Source: SURF-21 sp964529285 (GTDB lineage: Bacteria; Actinomycetota; Geothermincolia; Geothermincolales; RBG-13-55-18). Taken from it: a stretch of DNA of 64,000 nt. Made by a program: the position numbers and the translations under genes. The notes under the pieces were generated by a model that saw nothing but the letters and a program-made list of their open reading frames with translations, made no database searches and was not told the DNA's origin. Positions within the stretch are counted from its first letter, which is position 1; every line of letters starts with the position of its first letter. Of the stretch, positions 58,056 through 64,000 are shown one piece after another. The stretch is taken from assembly GCA_964529285.1 (NCBI GenBank), contig CAZGWK010000011.1:1-64000 (forward strand), written 5' to 3'.

Positions 58056-59488
58056 GTATGCAGGCGTCGGGAAAGACCAAGATAGTCGCGACCCTGGGCC
58101 CTGCGTGCCGGGAGACGGCGATACTCGAGCGCATGATAGAGGCCGGGATGGACGTAGCCCGCGTAAACGCATCCCACGCTTCTCACGAGATGATGGGCGA
58201 AGAGATGCGGAAATTGCGGGAGGCGGCGCATAAGACGCAAAAGGAAGTAAGCGTAATCCTCGATCTCATGGGCTCCAAGATTAGGGTGGGCGAGATCGCC
58301 GGTGGAGTAGCCACACTGGTTCGGGACCAGGAATTCACGCTTCATGCGCGGGATATGGAAGGTGACGCACATGGTGTCAGCGTGAGCTATGCCGATCTGC
58401 CGGCGGCGCTGCGCCGTGGCGATATCGTGCTCCTGGACGATGGCGCCATAAAGCTGAGAGTGCTGCAGGCGGGTGCTGGCGATGCATTGTGCAGGGTGGA
58501 GGCCGGGGGGTTGTTGCGTTCGCGCAGCGGGGTCAATATCCCCGGGATAAAGATCGCACTGCCGGCCGTTACTGCCAAAGACCTTGCCGACCTGGAACTC
58601 GGCCTTGAGCTGGGCATCGATTGGGTTGCGCTTTCGTTTACGCGCTCTTGCGAAGATGTAGCACGGCTGCGCGAGGTATTGAGAGAACGTGGTTCGGATA
58701 TACCCATCGTGGCCAAAATAGAAAAGAGGGAGGCGGTCGAGGACCTGGAGGCAGTGGTAGGGGAGGCTGACGGAGTAATGGTGGCCCGTGGAGACCTCGG
58801 CGTGGAGATGCCCCTGGAGGAGATACCCCTGATCCAGAAACGTATCATCGAGGTTGCGGCGAGCCAGGGTAAGCCGGTCATTACGGCTACCCAGATGCTG
58901 CAAAGCATGATCGAAAATCCATCGCCGACGCGTGCGGAGGTCTCCGACGTCGCCAACGCCGTTTTCGACGCGGCCGATGCCGTGATGCTTTCGGGAGAGA
59001 CGGCGATAGGCCGTTTTCCCATAGAGGCCGTGGACACCATGCAGCGTGTCATCAACAGGGCCGAGACCGTCCTGCCCTTCGACCACCTGCTCGAGGAGCG
59101 CCGTTTCTGGATCGGCGGGGGCGTGGTCGAAGCGGTGTGCTACGCCGCCTGCGAGCTGGCCCGCAATATGCAGGCAACGGCTATAGTAGCGCCGACGGAG
59201 ACGGGCTTCACGGCACGCCAGATGAGCCGCTTCCGACCCCGGCAGCCCATCCTCGCACCTACACCCGACAGGGAGGCCGCAAGGCGCCTGACGCTCTTCT
59301 GGGGGGTATATCCTCGCCTGGTGGGGGTACGTGGGAGCATCGAGGAGATGCTTGCGGCTGCAGAGGATGTGGCCAGGGAGGAGGGTTTCCTGGAGCCGGG
59401 GGATACCGCTGTGGTAACCGCCGGCGTGAAGGAGAAGGACGAGGAAGGCGTACCCACCACCAACATCATCCACTACGTGACCGGTTAG
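58052..59488 (+). CDS. pyk: Pyruvate kinase
   Basis: A 478-residue enzyme making pyruvate and ATP from phosphoenolpyruvate. Family motifs are 'TKIVATLGPACRE', 'MDVARVNASHAS' (usually RxNFSH; here Ala replaces Phe), 'LMGSKIRVGEI', 'VAKIEKREAVEDLE', 'VMVARGDLGVEMPLEEIP', 'TATQMLQSMIENPSPTRAEVSDVANAV' in part and 'MLSGETAIG'. The extra C-terminal PEP-utiliser domain of some bacterial enzymes is absent. The start overlaps the preceding gene's stop (ATGA), so the two are coupled. Confidence 0.95.
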   Translation: MSMQASGKTKIVATLGPACRETAILERMIEAGMDVARVNASHASHEMMGEEMRKLREAAHKTQKEVSVILDLMGSKIRVGEIAGGVATLVRDQEFTLHARDMEGDAHGVSVSYADLPAALRRGDIVLLDDGAIKLRVLQAGAGDALCRVEAGGLLRSRSGVNIPGIKIALPAVTAKDLADLELGLELGIDWVALSFTRSCEDVARLREVLRERGSDIPIVAKIEKREAVEDLEAVVGEADGVMVARGDLGVEMPLEEIPLIQKRIIEVAASQGKPVITATQMLQSMIENPSPTRAEVSDVANAVFDAADAVMLSGETAIGRFPIEAVDTMQRVINRAETVLPFDHLLEERRFWIGGGVVEAVCYAACELARNMQATAIVAPTETGFTARQMSRFRPRQPILAPTPDREAARRLTLFWGVYPRLVGVRGSIEEMLAAAEDVAREEGFLEPGDTAVVTAGVKEKDEEGVPTTNIIHYVTG

Positions 59489-59511
59489 TCGTGATAATAA
59501 GGGGGTAAGGG

Positions 59512-59565
59512 ATGGCCGAGGTCACAGTAGTCGGAGCAGGTCCAGTGTCTAAAGGGGAAGGATGA
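59512..59565 (+). pseudogene. 17-codon remnant resembling the start of a dinucleotide-binding flavoprotein
   Basis: ATG 59512 opens MAEVTVVGAGPVSKGEG, then TGA at 59563. 'VTVVGAGP' is the beginning of a Rossmann GxGxxG motif, but the frame departs and stops within six codons. A ribosome binding site 'gggggtaaggg' is present. It looks like a deletion scar joined to the leader of the following oxidase gene. It could instead be a short leader ORF. Confidence 0.35.
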
Positions 59566-61226
59566 ATATGACTGCCGAAAGGAAGGCCTTCAGCGTCATC
59601 TGCGATGAGGCCTACCGCGATCTGGAGGCGGCGGTGGGTGCCGAGAACGCCTCCCGCGAGCCCGGGGTGCTGGATGGCTACGCCTGGCAGCCGACGAACA
59701 ACGACCATCCGACGGAGCGCTGGGTCACCCGCCCCGTAGCCGTGGTCCTTCCCTCCTGCACCGGGGAAGTGCAGGAAGTGGTGCGGGCCTGCAACAGGCA
59801 CGGCCTGAAGTTCAAGGCCTTCTCCACCGGCTGGGGGGTGTGGTGCGGCCCCACCTGCGACAACGTGGTCCAGGTGGACCTGCGGCGCATGAACCGCATT
59901 CTGGAGATAGACGAGAAGAACATGTACGCGGTAGTGGAGCCATATGCCATCGCCGCACAGATACAGGCCGAGACCATGAAGCTGGGCCTCAACCTGCATA
60001 TTCACGGCTCCGGGCCCAACTGTTCGCCCCTGGCCAGCGCCACCTCCGGGTGGGGTGTGGGCCACGACAGCATCTACATGAGCTACAGCCCCCGCAACGT
60101 GCTGGGGGCGGAGTGGGTTCTCCCCGACGGAGAGGTGCTGAGGGTCGGAACGCCGGGCTCCGGACCCGGATGGTTCTGCGGCGACGGCCCCGGGCCCTCC
60201 CTGCGGGGCATCATGCGCGGCTCCGCCGGAGCCCTGGGCGGTCTGGGGATATTCACGTCGTGCGCCCTCAAGCTCTTTAACTGGCCGGGACCTCCGGAGG
60301 TGAAGACGCAGGGAACTCTCCTCGACGCCGCATCGGAGATACCGCAGAACATGGGCTTCTACATGTGTCTCTTCCGCGACAGGGCCAGCTTCCTGGACGC
60401 CGTACTGAAGATAGGGGAGGCGGAGATAGGATACAACGCGCTGCGCACGGCAACCGCCGCCTACCTCGACGTCATGGCACCCCACCTCTTCACCAAGCTG
60501 ACCAGGACCACCGCCCTTAAGAAGGTGTTGGGGGAGACGCTCGAATACGTCATGCTCTTCATCCTGGCCGACGACTCGCGGGAAGGACTGCGCTGGCAGC
60601 GGGGGACGCTCGAGGCTATCGTCTCGGATCACGCCGGTATCGCACTGGACATGGGCGCCATCACCCCCTTCATCGCCATGTCGGTGATGGGCTTCGTAAG
60701 GGCCACGCTCCCGGCCCTGGTTTTCCGCATCGGCGGCTCGTTCAACACCGCCCTCGACCGCAACGATGCCCTGGACACCCAGGAGAACTGGAGGGACGCG
60801 AGCAAGGAGATCAAGAAGGATTGGATCGCCAGGAAGGGGATCATCGATGATATGGCCGACAACCCGTACTACGTGCCCTACGAGAACAACATGTGGGCCC
60901 ACTGCGAGGTGGTCTACCAGTTCGACCCGCGCAAGGAGGAGCACCGCGCGGCCCTCGCGCCCATATTCATGGACTTCACCATCGCCGCCCTCGAGCAGTG
61001 CATGGAGCCCATGTTCTCGTCCGACCCGCGGGTACGCGGGATCATAGGCCCGCTGGCCGGGGGCTTCAACCGCTGGCAGAAGGAGGTATCCGAGAGGCTG
61101 GACCCGGGCCGGGCGGCCGATTCCACCCTCTACTGCGGGGAGGGGGAGTTCGACATGTCTCATATCGAGCCGTCAAAGGTGGAGAGGCTCAAGAAACTGA
61201 TCGCCGGGTTCAGAAAGCCGCATTGA
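59562..61226 (+). CDS. FAD-binding oxidoreductase (GlcD/VAO-type), paralogue 1
   Basis: A 554-residue protein. The N-terminal PCMH-type FAD domain (about residues 45-230) has 'VVLPSCTGEVQEVVRACN', 'KFKAFSTGWGVWCGPT', 'CSPLASATSGWGVGHDS' and 'EWVLPDGEVLRVGTPG'. 'GPGPSLRGIMRGSAGALGGLGIFT' in part marks the domain end. The C-terminal half is the cap region of the family. The substrate is unknown; hydroxy acids and alcohols are usual. It is closely similar over its whole length to the gene at 61587. ATG 59562 follows 'aaaggggaagg'. Confidence 0.88.
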   Translation: MNMTAERKAFSVICDEAYRDLEAAVGAENASREPGVLDGYAWQPTNNDHPTERWVTRPVAVVLPSCTGEVQEVVRACNRHGLKFKAFSTGWGVWCGPTCDNVVQVDLRRMNRILEIDEKNMYAVVEPYAIAAQIQAETMKLGLNLHIHGSGPNCSPLASATSGWGVGHDSIYMSYSPRNVLGAEWVLPDGEVLRVGTPGSGPGWFCGDGPGPSLRGIMRGSAGALGGLGIFTSCALKLFNWPGPPEVKTQGTLLDAASEIPQNMGFYMCLFRDRASFLDAVLKIGEAEIGYNALRTATAAYLDVMAPHLFTKLTRTTALKKVLGETLEYVMLFILADDSREGLRWQRGTLEAIVSDHAGIALDMGAITPFIAMSVMGFVRATLPALVFRIGGSFNTALDRNDALDTQENWRDASKEIKKDWIARKGIIDDMADNPYYVPYENNMWAHCEVVYQFDPRKEEHRAALAPIFMDFTIAALEQCMEPMFSSDPRVRGIIGPLAGGFNRWQKEVSERLDPGRAADSTLYCGEGEFDMSHIEPSKVERLKKLIAGFRKPH

Positions 61227-61306
61227 AAGGCAGCGAGCGGCAGGCCGAGCCTGCCGCATACAGGGGGTCGGCAGGGAGAACAATAACAACCATGAGGTGA
61301 TCGTTG

Positions 61307-61405
61307 ATGGAGAAATGCGCGGCATGCTGGGAGATATGCGAGCGCGAGGCCATCGATTTCTCCTATCCCGCGGGGGGTTCCGGCGTGGTCATCAAGTACG
61401 GCTGA
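61307..61405 (+). CDS. 32-residue ferredoxin-like mini-protein (or ferredoxin remnant)
   Basis: ATG 61307, preceded by 'gaggtga' at good distance, opens 32 codons. 'CAACWEIC' matches the last three cysteines of a 4Fe-4S motif (CxxCxxxC), but the Pro that normally follows is Glu and the first Cys is missing. The end 'GGSGVVIKYG' resembles the C-terminus of 4Fe-4S ferredoxin domains. It lies between two paralogous flavin oxidases, which commonly pass electrons to Fe-S proteins. It is either a truncated ferredoxin or a small real partner. The remaining ~260 bp of this 360-bp gap hold only the promoter at 61510. Confidence 0.45.
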   Translation: MEKCAACWEICEREAIDFSYPAGGSGVVIKYG

Positions 61406-61509
61406 AACTGCCATATGGCGGTGGAGGTGTTGCGAAAGGGGCAAGTCAGGGGATGAGAAACCGGCAGTGCTCGTTTTGATAAATTTCTGCCCGCGGCTTA
61501 TCATGCGCT

Positions 61510-61518
61510 TGATATAAT
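61510..61518 (+). promoter_or_regulatory. Extended -10 promoter of the second oxidase
   Basis: 'tgatataat' at 61510-61518, identical to the kinase promoter core at 49772-49780. It predicts a start near 61526 and a ~60-nt leader, so the two oxidase paralogues can be expressed separately. Confidence 0.5.
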
Positions 61519-61586
61519 GCCTAGAGAGGGTACCAGGCCGCGGTGCGGGTGTTTGTTGTTTTGGCTGGTTTGCCGGAGGTGGCTGC

Positions 61587-63230
61587 ATGATAACGGACGA
61601 AGCATACAGGGAACTCGAGGAAGCGGTCGGGGCTGAAAACGTCTCCCGGGAGCCGGCTGTGCTCGAGGGTTATGCGTGGCAGCCTTTTTTGAACGACGAC
61701 CCCGCGCTGTGGATAAGCCGTCCCGCCGCAGCCGTTCTCCCTTCATCAACGGAAGAGGTACAGGCGGTCGTACGTATCTGTAACGAGCACGGTCTCAAGT
61801 TCAAGGCCCTCTCCACCGGTTGGGGCGCGGCATCCGGTCCCACCACCGAGGACGTGGTACAGCTGGACATGCGCCGTATGGACCGTATCCTGGAGATCGA
61901 CGAGCGTAACATGATCGCGGTGGTGGAGCCCTACGTCAGCGGAGCACAGCTCCAGGCGGAGACCATGAAACTGGGGCTCAATACGCATATCATCGGTGCG
62001 GGGCCTTCCTGCTCGCCCCTGGCCAGCGCCACCTCCATGAGCGGCGTAGGCCATGACTGCATATACATGGCCTACAGCGCCCGCAACGTGGTGGGAGTGG
62101 AGTGGGTCCTTCCCGACGGCGAGGTGCTGGAGCTCGGCACCCCCGGGTCGGATCTTGGCTGGTTCTGCGGCGACGGACCCGGCCCCTCCCTGCGGGGCAT
62201 CATGCGGGGAGCCCTGGGAGCCCTCTCCGGGCTGGGAGTCTTCACCAAGTGCGCACTGAAGCTCTATAACTGGCCGGGACCGGCGCAGCTTAAAAGCGAG
62301 GGCCTGGTCCTCGATTCGAAGGTCGAAGTGCCGGAGCATATGCGCTTCTACATGATGTTCTTCCCCGGTCCCGAAGAGTTCGCAGACGCCCTCTACAAGA
62401 TAGGGGAATCGGAGATAGGCTATGCCTGCGTCCGCATCGCCCCCGTGGCTTACACCGCGCTGATGATGCCACACACCGGCTTCGCCCTTCTGGAGACCAA
62501 GGCCATAAGGTCGATACTCGCGGATACCCTCGCGTACCCCCTTACCCTCGTCCTGGCCGGCAGCTCGGAGGGGGAGATAGCCTTCCAGGAGACGGTGCTC
62601 AAACGCATCGTCCTCGACTACGGCGGCTTCATGATGGAACTGAACAAGATGGGTCCCATGGGCCCGTTCATGACCCTCAACCTGTTGCGGGTCAGCATCA
62701 TCCCGCTGGCTTTCCGGCCAGGGGGCATCTTCGGGACCTGCCTGGACGGCAACGAGACCCTGGATACGCAGATGAAATGGGTGGACGCAATCGCCGAGGC
62801 CAAGGTGGAGTTCATGGAGCGGGAGGCCATAATGGAGGACGGGGGCAACAATCCCTATTCCGTCCCCTACGAGAACAACACCTATGCTCACTGCGAGGTG
62901 CTATACGCCTATTCCGTGGACAACAAAGAGGCCCTCGACTCCCTGAACCCTATCGAGTTCTCGTCCACCTTGCACGCCATTGAGCTTTGCATGACCCCCC
63001 TGTCGGCGTTCATCGCGCCGGTGCGCAAGGCTTTGAGCCCGCTGGCCGGCAACTACAACGAATGGCAGAAGAAGCTCTCGTCCTCACTCGATCCGCGCGG
63101 CGCCGCGGACGCAGGCTTTTACACCGACGAAAAAGACTTCGCCTACGAGCGCATAGACCCCGGGAAACGAAAGAGATTTGAGGAACTGCAGCAGAAGCTG
63201 AAATGGACGGAGTCAGGGCCACCCTCGTAA
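61587..63230 (+). CDS. FAD-binding oxidoreductase (GlcD/VAO-type), paralogue 2
   Basis: A 547-residue paralogue of the 59562 gene. FAD-domain segments are 'FKALSTGWGAASGPT', 'CSPLASATSMSGVGHDC', 'EWVLPDGEVLELGTPG' and 'GPGPSLRGIMRGALGALSGLG' in part. The C-terminal half keeps 'NPYSVPYENNTYAHCEV', equivalent to 'NPYYVPYENNMWAHCEV' in paralogue 1, so this motif is probably functional. ATG 61587 follows 'gccggaggtggctgc'. Divergence in the middle (about residues 250-400) may reflect different substrates. Confidence 0.88.
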   Translation: MITDEAYRELEEAVGAENVSREPAVLEGYAWQPFLNDDPALWISRPAAAVLPSSTEEVQAVVRICNEHGLKFKALSTGWGAASGPTTEDVVQLDMRRMDRILEIDERNMIAVVEPYVSGAQLQAETMKLGLNTHIIGAGPSCSPLASATSMSGVGHDCIYMAYSARNVVGVEWVLPDGEVLELGTPGSDLGWFCGDGPGPSLRGIMRGALGALSGLGVFTKCALKLYNWPGPAQLKSEGLVLDSKVEVPEHMRFYMMFFPGPEEFADALYKIGESEIGYACVRIAPVAYTALMMPHTGFALLETKAIRSILADTLAYPLTLVLAGSSEGEIAFQETVLKRIVLDYGGFMMELNKMGPMGPFMTLNLLRVSIIPLAFRPGGIFGTCLDGNETLDTQMKWVDAIAEAKVEFMEREAIMEDGGNNPYSVPYENNTYAHCEVLYAYSVDNKEALDSLNPIEFSSTLHAIELCMTPLSAFIAPVRKALSPLAGNYNEWQKKLSSSLDPRGAADAGFYTDEKDFAYERIDPGKRKRFEELQQKLKWTESGPPS

Positions 63231-63409
63231 CCGGGCACCCTGTTTCCCTGCCGTCCGCGCTGTCGGGTAAAGGGGAATGAGGTCTCCTGTCACCCTCTCG
63301 GATTATCCCGTCGCACGGCAGCCATCGCGCACCGCATACCGCAGGTGGACTTGTAAATTAATGGTTGATTATAATATTATTGAGAAATAATAATAATATT
63401 GATGACAAA

Positions 63410-63934
63410 ATGAATAAGAGTAAAAGAATGAGTAAGAAAAAACGGGTCAAGGAGGGCGAGACCGCCAAGATTTCGCAGCACGCTGCGCAGCGTGCTGTGC
63501 GCAGAACGCGGAACCTCCGCGTCCTCGAGGGAGGACGCGATAGCGGGCGGGCCTCGGCGCGCCCCGCCGTGCAGGCGACGGCCCGGCGGGGCGGACTTTC
63601 CTCCAGGGTGAAGAGAAGGCGCAGGATCGCCCTGGCCATACTGGTCGTCCTGGCTGCAGGGCTCATCACCTATATCCTGCTCGGGCCGGTAACACGCCTG
63701 GTCGAGAGCCAGCGCAACCTCGCTCAGGCGGAGGCCCAGCTCGAAGAGGAGAAGTCACGTACCCGCGCGCTGGAAGAGCGCAAGGCCTGGGATATGACGG
63801 ACAGGTTCGTGGAGCTGGAAGCCCGCGAGATGGGTTACGTAAAGCCCGGTGAGATTCCCATTATTGTACTGGACAACGAGGAAGAGGAATCTTCTTCTGG
63901 GAATACGGCCAATCCTGCTGAGGCGGTGCCGTAA
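63410..63934 (+). CDS. FtsB/DivIC-like septum formation initiator
   Basis: A 174-residue protein. A long basic N-terminus (about 75 residues) precedes a membrane helix ('IALAILVVLAAGLITYIL'), a short coiled coil ('NLAQAEAQLEEEKSRTRALEE' in part) and 'REMGYVKPGEIPIIV', the motif at the end of FtsB/DivIC proteins. These stabilise the divisome with FtsL and FtsQ. ATG 63410 and ATG 63428 are both possible starts and neither has a good ribosome binding site; 'tataat' at 63370-63375 is a candidate -10. The acidic Ser/Glu tail ends at 63934; the last 66 bp of the window hold nothing recognisable. Confidence 0.82.
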   Translation: MNKSKRMSKKKRVKEGETAKISQHAAQRAVRRTRNLRVLEGGRDSGRASARPAVQATARRGGLSSRVKRRRRIALAILVVLAAGLITYILLGPVTRLVESQRNLAQAEAQLEEEKSRTRALEERKAWDMTDRFVELEAREMGYVKPGEIPIIVLDNEEEESSSGNTANPAEAVP

Positions 63935-64000
63935 ACCCGGCCTGCTGCCCCGCCGACGCTGGTGGTCGACCATCAGGTTGTGAGCTATGCGGAAGGCCCA

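Noticed and set aside
1..64000. tRNA or rRNA genes in intergenic gaps
   Set aside because: No cloverleaf-like sequence or rRNA signature was found by eye in any gap; tRNAscan or Infernal would be decisive.

Overview
The window reads as a metagenome-assembled scaffold from a high-GC, single-membrane bacterium, most likely a deep-branching anaerobic or thermophilic actinobacterium (Geothermincolia/OPB41-like). This rests on the GC-rich codon use, frequent GTG and TTG starts, an A/V-type rotary ATPase instead of an F-type enzyme, and secreted proteins built from 'WYFAEGYTG'-type modules that I associate with such lineages. The taxonomy is an inference. Every gene I can support lies on the + strand. 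A run of 100 N at 36606-36705 is a scaffold gap inside a repetitive gene.

Layout. (1) 1-2057: the 3' part of a secreted beta-propeller protein with four C-terminal modules. (2) 2143-7876: a structured leader RNA followed by a transporter locus: DUF4430 protein, EcfT, a fused double EcfA, an ECF S component and an alpha/alpha-barrel repeat protein. The DUF4430 and alpha-barrel proteins look like the two halves of a transcobalamin-like binder. (3) 8160-13754: CapA-like protein, tRNA lysidine synthetase, hypoxanthine phosphoribosyltransferase, FtsH. (4) 13924-24242: a cofactor supercluster: folate (folE, folP, folB, folK), pantothenate (DUF2520 protein, panC, panD), NAD (nadA, nadB, nadC) and pantothenate kinase (coaX). 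(5) 24384-33293: a complete A/V-type ATPase operon behind a near-consensus promoter; its short c subunit carries residues suggestive of Na+ binding.

(6) 33445-37910: murA and a secreted subtilase with C-terminal modules, interrupted by the gap. (7) 38383-47412: three tandem genes for proteins of about 1000 residues, each a single N-terminal membrane anchor followed by an almost uninterrupted array of 23- and 26-residue helical repeats. I recognise no family; this is the strongest candidate for an undescribed system. (8) 47628-52639: a DrrAB-type ABC exporter with a consensus promoter and palindromic operator, then a NarL-type two-component pair. (9) 52880-55571: a small winged-helix-like protein and a SpoIID-domain secreted protein with the same modules as region 1. 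(10) 55659-63934: enolase, a membrane-anchored propeller-like protein, pyruvate kinase, two paralogous FAD-dependent oxidases separated by a 32-residue ferredoxin-like ORF, and an FtsB/DivIC-like protein.

Intergenic regions carry dispersed palindromic elements with 'ggggtcagccctcca' arms (9371, 13755, 33298) and a second short repeat (33364, 49673). Extended -10 promoters recur; at murA and at the histidine kinase the -10 box ends exactly 7 nt before the ATG, which predicts leaderless mRNAs. No tRNA, rRNA, CRISPR array, transposase or prophage gene was recognised.
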